The position numbers were made by a program, and so were the translations under genes. From Calliopum simillimum (taxonomy: Eukaryota > Arthropoda > Insecta > Diptera > Lauxaniidae), in assembly GCA_951812925.1 (NCBI GenBank), contig OX638368.1:120489309-120553308 (forward strand): DNA of 64,000 nucleotides, given 5' to 3'. The notes under the pieces were generated by a model that saw nothing but the letters and a program-made list of their open reading frames with translations, searched no databases and was not told the origin of the DNA. Positions 12,312 to 23,186 of the stretch are shown here, piece by piece. The stretch's first letter is position 1, and each line of letters starts with the position of its first letter.

Positions 12312-12691
12312 CAGGGTGGCTGATTCGAACTGTTACCAACTTCAGATAGACTTATCTGACAGATGGAACATGACAGCTGTCTAAAAATTGGCATGATGTT
12401 AGTTCATTCTATTGTCAACAAGTAACCAAAAGCATTTGCGCGTCAATTTATTGAAAATAAAAAATTTTCGAAATGGAATTCAAACGTAATAGTGTGATTG
12501 CTCTTTATTTGGCTGGAAAATCGCAACCAGCAATTGTTCGTGAGCTGAAACATTTAAAAGTGAATAAAATGTTTGTGTATCGGACCATAACACGTTACAA
12601 TGGTACCGGCAGCGTTGCCAAACGACATGGTGGTGGTCGGAAAATAACTGCAAAATCACCAGAAATGGTTCGAAAGGTGAAGGCCAGAATT
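12312..12691 (+). mobile_element. 5' half of a Tc1-like element, inserted in block U
   Basis: It starts at CAGGGTGGCTGATTCGAACT, directly after TA (12310-12311). In the other copy of block U (19.7 kb) the sequence continues past this TA without the element, which supports an insertion point. A Tc1-like DNA-binding domain follows. The 3' half and the second terminal repeat are missing; at about 12691 the sequence passes into the mariner leader. Confidence 0.65.
12473..12691 (+). pseudogene. Tc1-like transposase, DNA-binding part only
   Basis: The frame from ATG 12473 reads MEFKRNSVIALYLAGK, then IVRELKHLKVNKMFVYRTIT and GGGRKITAKSPEMVRKVKAR. This is the paired helix-turn-helix region of a Tc1/mariner-superfamily transposase known from insects. 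About 73 codons remain of an expected 340 or so. No catalytic domain follows: the open frame runs on into unrelated mariner leader to 12790. It has no nuclease capacity. I am confident of the superfamily, not the exact family. Confidence 0.75.
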
Positions 12692-12782
12692 TATATATGT
12701 CACTTTGAAGGTACATTTGACAGCTGCCAAAATCAGTCAACAAAACAATTTTATCTTGTGTACATCATTATTATTTTTCACG

Positions 12783-13826
12783 ATGAATAACTTCGAAAAT
12801 TCGAGAAAAAGACAGCATTTGCGGGAGGCTCTGTTGGGTCATTTTTTTGCAAAGAAAACTGATGCGGAAAGTCATAGTTTGCTTGTAGAAGTTTATGGCG
12901 ACGATGCTTTAGAAAAAACACAGTGTTTTGAATGGTTTAAACGCTTCAAAAGAACCGATTTTGACATCAAAGACAAAGAACGCCCAGGACAGCCAAAAAA
13001 GTATGAAGACGAAAAATTAGAGAAGCTACTCGATGAGGATTCGTGTCAAACACAAGAGGAGCTTGCCAAATCGTTGGGAGTGACTCAGCAAGCCATTTCG
13101 AAACGTTTGAAAGCCGCCGGATACAATCAGAAGCAAGGTTATTGGGTCCCCTATGAGTTGAAGCCGAGAGACGTTGAACGGCGCTTCTGTATGTCTGAAA
13201 TGCAGCTTGAGCGCCATAAAAACAAATCATTTTTGCATCGGATTGTGACGGGGGATGAAAAATGGATCCATTATGACAATCCCAAGCGCAAAAAGTCATA
13301 CGTGAAACCCGGCCAACCAGCCAAATCAACCTCGAAGCCAAATATCCATGGCGCCAAGGTTATGCTGTGTATTTGGTGGGATCAGAAGGGGCCGTTATAT
13401 TATGAGTTGTTGAAATCGGGCCAGACAATCACAGGTGACCTGAACCGAACACAATTAATACGTTTGAAGCGTGCCATCATCGAAAAACGCCCGGAAGATG
13501 CGACCAGACACGAAGCAATAATTTTTCATCATCACAACGTTCGGCCGCATGTTGCAAGACCCGTGGAAAACTATTTGGAAAATAGTGGATGGGAAGTTTT
13601 GGCTCACCCGCCTTATAGTCCGGACCTTGCTCCGTCTGACTTTCATTTATTTCGCTCGATGCAAAACGCCCACACCGGAATACGCTTCACATCAGAGCAA
13701 GGCATCCGAAATTGGATGGATTCATTTTTGGCCGCCAAGCCGGCGCAATTTTTTTGGGATGGAATTCATAAATTGCCTGAAAGATGGGGAAATGTTGTAG
13801 CTTCCAATGGACAATACTTTGAATAA
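12783..13826 (+). CDS. mariner transposase, catalytic Asp replaced by His
   Basis: A 347-residue open frame from ATG 12783 has the normal mariner length and no internal stop or frameshift. An in-frame upstream ATG at 12705 lies in leader sequence and is unlikely to be used. Residues about 1-110 form the helix-turn-helix domains (SLGVTQQAISKRLKAAGY). WVPYEL is the linker motif. VTGDEKWIHYDNPKRKKSYV carries the first catalytic Asp, and PPYSPDLAPSDFHLF the third. The second catalytic Asp, expected in an HDN motif, is replaced: the residues read FHHHNVRPHVARP, a GAC-to-CAC change. The spacing to the last Asp still fits DD34D. The protein could bind ends but should not cut DNA. The C-terminal KLPERWGNVVASNGQYFE is typical. 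Similarity to the mauritiana group is judged from remembered family features. Confidence 0.85.
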   Translation: MNNFENSRKRQHLREALLGHFFAKKTDAESHSLLVEVYGDDALEKTQCFEWFKRFKRTDFDIKDKERPGQPKKYEDEKLEKLLDEDSCQTQEELAKSLGVTQQAISKRLKAAGYNQKQGYWVPYELKPRDVERRFCMSEMQLERHKNKSFLHRIVTGDEKWIHYDNPKRKKSYVKPGQPAKSTSKPNIHGAKVMLCIWWDQKGPLYYELLKSGQTITGDLNRTQLIRLKRAIIEKRPEDATRHEAIIFHHHNVRPHVARPVENYLENSGWEVLAHPPYSPDLAPSDFHLFRSMQNAHTGIRFTSEQGIRNWMDSFLAAKPAQFFWDGIHKLPERWGNVVASNGQYFE

Positions 13827-14280
13827 AATATATTGTAACATTTTTCCACAATAAAGCATCAAATTTCACTAAAAATTCCGGTTTTTAAGTTGTACACCCA
13901 ATAATATACAATATATGAGTAGGTGGTCCCGTGAATTTAGTCAATTCTATTAACTCAAAAAAGAAATTTTTTGAATTTATACGTACAGAATATGATTGAC
14001 GAATAGTTTTTCTCTAACTTCAGCCTTTAGCCCAATATTCTCTTTGCCAGGGAATATGCCATCAATGTCGTCTTTGTTTAAATATTGTAGGCGCTCCTAA
14101 ATAAAAAAAGCTCTACGTGAAAAAACCGGCGCTGAGCAAAAAACGGACACCTTCGATTTTTGGTCCACTTTGACAGAACTATACCGAATTTTGTGAAGGA
14201 ATTCCAGAACTATTCCCAACGGACCCAGAACTCTAAAAAATTTTGGTTTCGAAAAATTCCAGAGCCAACTTCACATGTGA

Positions 14281-16400
14281 AAGCGCTCTTACTCACATCA
14301 CACTGCAATTTCCAATTATTTTTTCAGGACTTTGCAAGCAATAGAATCGATACTTTTAGCAACCTTCGTATTGTCTCCCTAAGTATGAGTATACTCACCT
14401 TTGAGTGTTATGTATTGTTTTTGTTTATTTTTGTATTGCACTGAGCGTGGTGTTTGTTGTGATTTCTCAAATCATTGAAGTGTGCGCGTTCAGTGTTCAG
14501 AATCAGAATTCAAAAAGATTGTCGGTCTAAGTAATTATACGAAACGAGCGCATGCATTTCCATGAGGGGGGCAGGGAGCAGATTTATACGATTAAGTAGA
14601 AGAAGAGTCAGAAAAAGTTATAAATGCTGTGTTTTGTGTATGTGCATTATGCGTGCATGCGTTTCAATATGATTTAACTTTACCTTATATTGATTTGATT
14701 GCTTCTATAGAAACATTCGTTCATACGTTTCATTTTACGTTACGTTTTACGCTTCCTTCATATTCAGAAACTTTTGTGGCTTACGGTTTTATTGCACACT
14801 TTTCATAATCGAATGAACCATCGAATGAATTCAACGGAAATGCATCATTGAATTCGCTGAGAATATTTGGAGTGTGGCCAACTTAGGTGCGTCCGGGTGT
14901 GTGTGCTCTACTGCCTATTTAAACGTAATGCAGTACGTTATGCTACGCGTGATGCACACGATTTCTCCAATTTTATTACCTTTTTGCTAACTTTAGGTAG
15001 TTGCTCATATTTATTTATTTTTATATTAGTATATTGACTTTTATGTCAAGAAAAAAAACCAATAAAAAGAGCAATAAAATAATTTTTATTGAGGGCAAAG
15101 GAATTATAAACTCAAACAATTATGGATGCATAAATTATGAATTTGGTTTTATATTCAGCCGCTTTAAGTGTAGTACGATTACGTGTGGCTTATATGAGGC
15201 ACCGCGATTGTGTTGAAATCAACTGAAAAATTAAGTACATAATATGTTAATGTTCTTAAAAAAAGAAATATTTAAAAAAAAATAACCGTTTACTGATATA
15301 CCTTATTTCCACTACCTTGGTTAATCAAACCAAAATAAGAAAAACCGAAAACTCAAAGATCAGCGTTCTCACTGACTCGTTTGGTTAGTTAGAATTTCAA
15401 TAATATGTTCACTTTTATTTTAAAATTATTTGTTATATTAATTATTCTTAAAAGTCATTGAAATTGAATGACTTCGTATTTAAGTTTTAATTTGTTTGTT
15501 ATATTTTGTTCTTATTTTGACGTACATCAACATATGTCACAAAAAAGCTTTTGCATAAAGCTTTTGAGTAAAGGACCGCAAACGTTAAAAAGAGTATTGC
15601 AATCATGACAATTTATTTGTATAACTATCTAATTTCTCATACAAAGAGCTTTAAGAGCTTTTTATATGGCAATTAAACCCGGTTTGTGCATAACCAAGCA
15701 TAAACTAACTAAAACGCCTTAACCATGCAAGTGAGTATGGGCTATAGCTTAACGTTAATTAACTAAATCACTTTAACCAAGCAAGTAGGAAGCAATCTAT
15801 AAGATAAGCTTTTCGAGCTCCATAAACCGTACATAAATATTTTTGATCTAAAAAATTTAATTTTTCATAGCCTACCAACTTAATTTGCACATTTTCTTCT
15901 GCATTTCTGTTCATCACTCTCGAAAAGTTTTTTGTCTAGACTCTTAGACCATATAAAGTTCTGATGGCGCCACTTGTATGAGTGTACTTGCAGCAAAGAG
16001 CAACTAGTTAGTTCATAATAGACAATCATAAATATATTGGATTTATTTCTTTATGTTTGTTTGTGTGTGTCCTTGGCACCCCATGCACAGTGTATTTTCG
16101 CTATAAATTTACCATACCAGACATTCGTAAGAAATCGTATCTCTATTATATCAGCTTGGGGAAGTTTCTTATAAAATGCAGAAAGTACGAAAATGTTTTT
16201 TCTGTTTTTTGCTTTAAGCAAAAATGACTTACTGCAACCACCAAAGTAACCCTTGTTATCAAAGTTGTACATAAGTACTTACATACATATATTATACAAT
16301 AAATTGTGAGAGTGTTAACGAGTAATGATTGTGGGACATTATGTAACCAAAAATGCCTTCAAAACTTGTACAACCTGCAAACGCATTTGGAAATTATTTA
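14281..16400. other. no gene recognised
   Basis: About 2.1 kb of A/T-rich sequence. A short diverged direct repeat with CTTTAACCAAGCAAGT lies at about 15715-15790. A site at 14996 (TTTTTGCTAACTTTAG then GTAGTT) resembles a splice junction but its 5' part is weak. No transposon family was recognised. Confidence 0.45.
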
Positions 16401-16860
16401 GGGTAAACCCGGGAGATGTGGCACCCCCACGTTATATGGCACCCCTTCCAATTTCAAATATGAACAAAATTTAATTCAGTTACGCGAAAGAAGTATAAGT
16501 GTATGAAGCAAAAAATGCTTAGAATTGTCCAAAGAATACGCGTGATTTTTTTCAGAAATTTTTGAGGTAGGTATATAAATAAAAAAAAAATTTCCAAAAA
16601 TTCTGGAAAAATTCACACCAATTCTTTGAAAAATTCTTAGCATTTTACATACTACGAAATTTTTCGTAGTTAGATGCTTTGGCTTTGAGTTAATCTAGTA
16701 TTTTGCTGACGAACGTAAGCTTAACATCTGAAAACTTAATTTGATAAAACATATCTTAATAAAATTTGAACAAATTCACAAGTATTCTTTGGACAATTCT
16801 AAGCATTTTTTGACACATACCCTTTTTTTCGTTAGATGCATTGCTTTTGAGTAAAAAACG
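16401..16860 (+). mobile_element. Single-ended pogo-like element remnant
   Basis: Directly after TA (16399-16400) the sequence GGGTAAACCCGGGAGATGTG begins. The word ATGTGGCACCCC then appears twice within 50 bases (16415 and 16434, the second as ATATGGCACCCC). This layout matches the termini of the elements at 28667 and 40511. Inside, ATTCTTTGGACAATTCTAAG occurs on the plus strand at about 16784, as an imperfect direct copy near 16621 and as a reverse complement near 16515. No matching right terminus was found. Confidence 0.45.
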
Positions 16861-17009
16861 TGTTTCCGGCCGCGTAATTGAAAAACGTATAAAAATCGAT
16901 TTCGGAACTCGAATATTATCCATACCCAAAATACAAGATAACAAACAAACAAGCTGTTCACTTAATGCAGAAACTGTCGTCTGTCGGGGTAAAATTTTCA
17001 ACTGCAATT

Positions 17010-18365
17010 TTACGTTTATAAGTTCTTATAAGTAAATTAAATCATTGAATAGTTCGTAAATGTATTTAATGACTTTTATTTGAATAATTACTTAATATTT
17101 TAATAAAAATTCTACGTGATTGCTGCGAATTAGCTTTTGCTACAATTCAAAAACCAATACCAATGCCCTCCGGTCCCTGCAATCCCTAATAACTAGTTAG
17201 AACTAAATCTCTTTTGTTATTGCCCAATAAACATTTAACCTTTGCTGTACTTCAATTCCAAAATAGTAACAATGGCCAGAGTGCACAACAACCCCTATGT
17301 TTCAAAAAATAATTAACAACTGACATGTGTCCATTTAAAATTTAAGTCAATAGTTAACACTTGAAAGGCGTCATCATAAATGTATACACAACAACACAAT
17401 AATTGACGTGTGCCAAAAACATGACTTTTTTCCAAACAAATAACCAAAACAACTGTAAAAGCACGTGTCAATACTGTAGAAAATTTGATTATACAGTGTA
17501 TAAATATATGACAAGGTAGTGTTTTGTATTTTCGCACGTAAAATAGTTTTTATGTTTTTTTTTAACTGCACCCTCTGCGCTCTATGTATATTCTTGGACT
17601 CAATGCTGTAAAATGTCAAAACACAAAAAAACATTTTACAGAGTTGACAAATGATAAGTGTAATACACTTTGTTGACACTTCTTGTTACATGCCCCCATT
17701 TTTACTACATCACACTTATCAAAATGGGTCAAATTATGTGCAAGTGTTGTGTATTTTTAATTGTTTGGTTGCTGTTTGTTATCTCTGTAGTAGGAGGAAA
17801 GCTAACATTTTGTTTTGTGAACATTTTTGTGTAAATTTAAACTTTACGCAACAGATTTTAGTGGTTTAATTAAAAATGTTCTCTCTTTTTGTTGTTGTTA
17901 AAATTGCAACAAATAAAATAAATAAATATTTGACGTCGGTTCGCATAATTTTTTCGCAAGTTCGCAGCTGTTAAAGGTTGGGAAATACAGATTTAGATGT
18001 ATGCTAAGTATTCTCCTGTAACTCCCAGGTGGAGCATAGAGCTGAAATGAAACGTCTTCATCTTATCCGATTTCTTGCGATGACTTTCATCTTTTTCTTG
18101 TGAACTCTACTAAAGAGTATGGTAGCAAAATTCGCTGTGCGGTTTCCATAGAGTATGTCCTATACATCCTAGCTTCTTTCTTAATAAAGTCCTAATTAAC
18201 ATTCTTGCAATTTGATGTTTTTAAGAGGAGCTTGTACAAAACAGGAATTTTGAAAATAAATTTGGAACACTTTCAATTAAAAATGAATACGCTGGTGATC
18301 TTAGAATTCTGAATTCGAATCTCCTTAGCATTAACAAACATTTTGATTTTAATTGTAAGATAAAA
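17010..18365. other. no gene recognised
   Basis: A/T-rich sequence. The part 17990-18215 has somewhat higher complexity and may be an old retroelement piece, but no protein motif supports this. Confidence 0.4.
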
Positions 18366-18374
18366 TTTTTTAGA

Positions 18375-18665
18375 TTTATCAGGGGACCCTATTAGGGGCT
18401 TTGGGGTCATCAAAAAAAAGTTATTGGAACAATATATTGATAAATTATTGAAGTAATATTTTTTAAATTATCAGGAGAATCCCAGATCTCCTTAGTGATT
18501 TATGACCGAAAGAAAAATTTTGAGAATTATCAGGATGATTACCCCCCAATCGATTGAGAAAGGTCGTAGAAACATGTTAGAATTTGTCGGAGGAAATTCC
18601 CATCCCAACCAAGGTTTTGGGCCCATTTTTGGAAAAAATATTAAAATTACGGAGGCATCCCCCGA
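18375..18665. repeat. Diverged repeat zone, TTATCAGGRGA word
   Basis: TTTATCAGGGGACCC at 18375 is echoed by ATTATCAGGAGAATCCC (18467), ATTATCAGGATGATTACCCC (about 18527), TTTGTCGGAGGAAATTCCC (about 18582) and ACGGAGGCATCCCCC (about 18650). Spacing is roughly 50-90 bases. It looks like a decayed tandem array of A/T-rich units with a G/C-containing core. Confidence 0.45.
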
Positions 18666-18696
18666 ACGAATTTTATTGTTTTTATAGTTTTACTAT

Positions 18697-19065
18697 AATT
18701 TGACCACAAATGTTTTAAATAATTTAGGTACTTTTTGGACACTTTTAGTAGGTACTTTTTTTTTGCTATTTGATACGAAGCAGAAAAGCTAAAAAAAATA
18801 TAAACAAAAAAAAAAAAACATGAAGCTAGTGCTATGCTTTTTGACTTTCTCTTTGTGCTTTATTCTTTTTTCAGCTCTGTGTGACAGCGTATTTTGTTGT
18901 TGTTATTTGTATTTAATTTTACCTATCTTAAAGTCGAAATATTAGCATAATTTTAACTTTGTGCACATCTACACTCAAATACCTTTCTAATGGTGTATAA
19001 TTTAAAGTCGTACTCCATTTCTAACTTAGTAAAAAAAGATGGACAAGTTTTTGTTTGCATTAACT
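18697..19065 (-). mobile_element. Helitron-derived element, lacks its 3' tip
   Basis: A minus-strand copy of the family at 23869-24308. Shared segments include GTCAGTGCTATGCTTTTTG-like sequence, TTCAGCTCTGTGTGAC, ACTTTGTGCACATCTACAC and AGATGGACAAGTTTT. The terminal CTAG and hairpin are degraded. Confidence 0.7.
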
Positions 19066-19691
19066 TTCATCTTAGATTACTTCATAATATGTTATATAAA
19101 CTTATGTTTTTTCATAAAGCAAATTTTGCACTTCCTCAAACTTAACTCATTCAAGCTTGCCTCTTTATCATCCTAATCAATATATCGATTAGTTTATCTG
19201 TTGTTTTTTGCTCTATTAACTCGGAAAAATTATGCGGAAATTTTATGTGATATTTTTTTTATAGTCATCATGCGCCAATTTATCACACATTCTGCTAATG
19301 TCGTTAAGTTGCTTTTTTATTCTTTACCCATTTTCGCACAGTCAGCTGCTACCCACACTCGTATTCAGTTAATAACAGCAACAACAATCGGCCTAATGAT
19401 TACACTTTCCAAGTTTGATTTGTAGTACGATGGCATATGAAGGAGGTACAAACTTACCCATTACAAACTACATATGGAACAAGTAGTTTTGTAATACTTG
19501 AAGTTCAGTTCAGTTTATATGTCATGTGTGTTTGTATATCGGTAATATAGAGTTTTTATTGTATTTTCTTGAATTTTTTTGTAACATCATTATCGCCTGA
19601 CTGTTCACGTTTTCACATTGTATGTAGTTCAAATGTCTGGGCATTCATTGTTTATATTACGTTGTATGGTCAAAGTACAAACTACAATAAA
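19066..19691. other. no feature recognised
   Basis: A/T-rich sequence without a recognisable repeat or coding region. Confidence 0.45.
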
Positions 19692-19870
19692 TTGAGTATT
19701 TCGAATGTTAAGTCAGTTGGACGGAAAATTTTTTTCCGAACCCGAACCATTTCTTTATTTTCAAAGTATATTCGAAACAAAAAAGTTGATTATAAGCTCT
19801 AAATTGAACGGTTTTAGAAAAATTTTCGATGAAAAGGAAGTTCTTGCATTTGAACATAAAAATATAAAAC
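19692..19870 (-). repeat. Dispersed repeat block U, copy 2
   Basis: Reverse complement of 12143-12311, missing about 20 bases near 19740. Unlike copy 1 it continues past the AAATA site into different sequence, so it preserves the state without the Tc1-like insertion. Confidence 0.65.
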
Positions 19871-21351
19871 ATTGAGAGGCGATGCGTGACCTCTCAGAAT
19901 TTTCTGTCTGAGCCCGGACTACTGAAGAATCATTATAAGGTCTAAAACTCACGTTTGTTTCCAAACAAGTTTTTTTTTCGATAATACATCATTCAGCGAA
20001 GTTTGAAAAAATTTTGTACATATTTTTTTCTAAATTTTTCATCACATTGAACGCATTCAGTTGAGACGAATTAAAAAATGTTACACCTGGGGGAACACCT
20101 CACAAAAGCGCAACTTAAACATATGCAAGTGTGTATGTCTGTATATACTTTGCTACCCTAGAGAGTTAATCATTTGCCGCGCACACATTAAAGTTTTGTA
20201 TTCAAACCGGCGACAACACGCTACAATAGTTTTGAGTTTTATTTTTTGTTATTTATGGGTCGACAAATTTACTTTTTGTGTTGCTGTTTTTCTTTTGCAT
20301 TCGTATGTGTAACAATTTTATATTTATTTTCACTTTTTTTCTCCCATAAATGAATGACTCATGTAAGTTTCCCACAAATGTTTTCAAATAAGAAAAGTTG
20401 AAGTTCGTTCTTTGAAAAGGGTTTGGTGGTGCTGTTATCCTTTTTATTAATGAAAAAGTTGTAAAAATTTGATGAGTCAGGTAAATTTTACTATAAAAAC
20501 GTTAATGAATTGATATTAATACTATAAAAAATGTTAATATATAAATGTGTGCATATACATAAATGTACAAAAGTATATGTGCAAATTTCTGCTTACTCAA
20601 ACTCGTTCAGTTTTTTTTTGTTCCACATCGTTGCCCTGCTAAAGGATGCGGTTTTTATACATTTTTTACATTTTAGCTACACACAGCATTTCTTTTTTTG
20701 CAATTTTGCATTCATAAAAAATTGTAATTGTTATTGCATAAACATTTTGCATTTATGTACAGAACATAAATTTAAGTTCACTGAACTGTAAATAATTATT
20801 TTATTTTATTGTTTGCATTTTTTTGATAAAATAACAAAATTTACGAGTAAAGAGAGTATGTGTACTGAAAAATTAGATTTACTTTAAGATTAAATGAAAA
20901 CGCTTTTGTTTTAAAAGTAAAACTTTAGTGTAAAATATTTTTGAATTGAGGACATATTTCATTAATTCTAAAGGTTTTTCTTTTAATTCAAATGAATTTT
21001 CACTACAATTAAAATAAAACCAATAAATAAAAACAAACATTTCAATTTAAAGTGTAGCTTTTGATGCTAAATTCGAATCCGGCACCAGAATTGCGCTGAC
21101 TTGTCAGAATTTTGAGACATCCAAACCTAAAAGATTAAAAAAAACAACGTTTTTAGTTAATTTTGAATTTATATTACATGTGAGGATAGTTTCTGGCCAT
21201 GAATCTTGATATGGTATTCGAAAGTAATCCACACATTTTTCTACGTAAAACCTTTCTCTTGGTTTTACTTACACTTTCTGAAAATTTCAACAAAATCATT
21301 CGAATAGTTTTTCGAGTTCATTGGAGGCTGACCAACAGACATTCATTTTTT
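19871..21351. other. no feature recognised
   Basis: About 1.5 kb of A/T-rich sequence with T runs. No conserved frame or repeat family was seen. Confidence 0.45.
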
Positions 21352-21353
21352 TA

Positions 21354-21593
21354 TCTGTGCAAAGATGGCAAAACTAGGTATCGCATGTTTTCATTATTTT
21401 TCAGGAGAGCAAAGTTAAATTTTAAGTTGACATGAAAAATCATAATATCCAAATTTTTAAGTCGTTTTTCTAAGGAACTACAAGTCCTAGAAAAATCTGG
21501 TTTTGTCAACTTATAGATCACACCGAGAACAATTCCTTGGACTGAATAACTCTTTTCACAAACAATGCTCGATATCTGCCATCTTTGCACAGA
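21354..21593. mobile_element. 240-bp MITE with TA target site
   Basis: The ends are TCTGTGCAAAGATGGCA and its reverse complement, with TA on both outer sides (21352-21353 and 21594-21595). This fits a Tc1/mariner-type MITE. Sequence near 34742-34830 (TTTTTCAGGAGGCGAAAGTT) resembles its left part and may be a diverged copy. Confidence 0.6.
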
Positions 21594-21604
21594 TATAATA
21601 ATGC

Positions 21605-22657
21605 ATTTAAAAAAAAATTTCGAAAATTAAAATTTTTCGTAGAGGAGTTCTGATCAGAGTTCTAAAAAAACATTAAGTAAAATTTTTGCAAAATATTTGT
21701 ACTTCTTATTTTAATCAAAAAATTAGAAAAAATTTTCGGTCTCTTCTTAAGTATCCGAAAAGGAATATCCTTAGAGGAGTTCTGATCAGAGTTCCGAATA
21801 GGGCTCAAAGAGTTCTAAAGAAAATCCACGAGACATTTTTCCGAAATATTCGTACTTTTCATTTTAATTTAAAAATCAGAAAAATTTTTGTTTATTTTTA
21901 AGTATCCGAAAATGAAAATTTGGTCGTCAAGGAGTTCTGATCGGAGTTCTAAGTTGCGCTCGAAGAGTTCTAAAGAAAACATACAGGCCTGTTCCGTAAT
22001 CCACGTGGTTTCAATTACTTTTCACGTCGGAGTCCTTTTTGTGGAGAATTACAGGTTCTAAAAATAATATTGATATACATATATTTACATAAAAGTAACT
22101 GTTTCGGAAATATTCGACAAAGTCAAATTTTTCGACTTTTTGTGGTTTTTTAAGAATATTTCCTAAACGGTTACTTTTTCATTAATGCAAATCAATGTTG
22201 TTTGTAGCACCTGTAATTCCACACAAAAAATATCCCAATACTTTTTATCGTGTGACCTATCATATTCATCAAAAAGCCTTCTAAATGAAAAGTAATTGAA
22301 AACAGGCCTGAATGTTACCAGGATTTTCTTTAGCACTATACAGATCTGTAATTAGAACCTTTTTTTTTTGCAAGAAACCTTTTTGTAATAAATTTTATTC
22401 TGAAAAATTTTTTCACCAAAAAAAAATATATATAAAGAACTCCAGAACTCTTTCTTTTGAGCTCAAAAATGTTATCAGAACTCCTCTACGTGAAAAACAA
22501 GGCGCTGAGCGAAAAACGGTACACGTCCGATTTTTGGTCCAATTTCGCAGAACTATTTCGAGTTTTGTGAAAGAACTCCAGAACTATTCCCAGCGGGCCC
22601 AGAACTCTAAAAACAATTTTCGGTTTTCGAAAACTACGGAGTCAACATCACATCAGT
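21605..22657. mobile_element. Foldback-like element (copy B)
   Basis: The arms carry the family units: TAGAGGAGTTCTGATC, CTCGAAGAGTTCTAAAGAAA and ATTTTAATYNAAAAATYAGA. The right terminus, about 22480-22657, matches the family end, but the left terminus is missing. A separate MITE (21984-22310) sits at the turning point between the arms. Confidence 0.75.
21984..22310. mobile_element. 327-bp foldback MITE, CAGGCCTGTT ends
   Basis: Starts CAGGCCTGTT and ends AACAGGCCTG. Inner parts also pair (AAAAGTAACTGTTTCGGAAA against GGAAA-rich sequence near 22165). The ends look hAT-like, but no 8-bp duplication is visible in the flanks. Confidence 0.7.
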
Positions 22658-23183
22658 GAAGTTATGTATATTTTAGACCCAAGAAAGTCTTGAATCGTTT
22701 ATTTTAAAAACAACTTAAGTCCATCCAGTCATTAAATGCTTTTGCTTACCATTTTATATATTTTTATTTTTTTTTCAACTAATGTGCCTTTGATAATTAA
22801 AATTAATTTTTGTTCCAAATTTCTTGCCGAGAATTATTTTCAAAAAACAAACATTTAATTATGTTGACCAAGTCAATGCAGTGCTACTGTTGTTCGAGGT
22901 CTAGCAAAAAAAAAAAAAACACACAGATACCGCCTTCATTAGTGTTATTCTTCAGAATAGTTAACCAAACTGTGGATTCTTTTGTCTTTTCTTATCTGAC
23001 GTAGTGTATCAGTAAAATCTGTATGCATTGTTGTCTGTCTTTTGTTTGCTTTAAATTTTCACTTTCGTAGCAGAAAATGTTTGTCAGTTTGTCTCTTTGA
23101 ATTTTTATAAAAACCAAATAAAAGTTTACTTTAATTTTAATGAAAATATTCTTTTTCAAATGCTTATCCAAAGAATTTAAAAA
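22658..23183. other. no feature recognised
   Basis: A/T-rich sequence with an A run at about 22907-22919; nothing else recognised. Confidence 0.45.
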
Positions 23184-23186
23184 TTA

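Larger units (their letters stand above)
12069..13901 (+). mobile_element. mariner element, mauritiana type, full length with insertions
   Basis: The 29-base terminal inverted repeats lie at 12069-12097 and 13873-13901 (core GTGTACAACTTAAAAACCGG; the left copy reads GATGTACAAC). TA duplications sit at 12067-12068 and 13902-13903. A full transposase frame occupies 12783-13826. The 5' untranslated region is interrupted between about 12106 and 12690 by two other repeats, one inside the other. Both ends and the coding frame survive, so this is the least damaged autonomous-type transposon in the window. Confidence 0.85.
9784..14280. mobile_element. Foldback-like element (copy A), with nested insertions
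   Basis: The left terminus at 9784 (ACTCATGTAAAGTTTGCG) and the right terminus at about 14280 (CCAGAGCCAACTTCACATG) match the two ends of the complete element at 25217-27806, in the correct inverted orientation. Left-arm sequence runs to about 10190 and right-arm sequence covers about 14108-14280. Between them lie a large palindrome, a minisatellite and a mariner, which I read as later insertions. No 9-bp duplication is left at the ends. The alternative is two independent fragments that happen to face each other. Confidence 0.6.

Noticed and set aside
12967..13341. 124-codon minus-strand frame
   Set aside because: It is the antisense shadow of the mariner transposase frame.
14941..15002. Third ratchet-like site (TTTTTGCTAACTTTAG followed by GTAGTT)
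   Set aside because: GTAGTT is a poor 5' splice site and the pyrimidine tract is short and broken.
17990..18215. LINE fragment
   Set aside because: The sequence is more complex than its surroundings, but I found no protein motif to support it.
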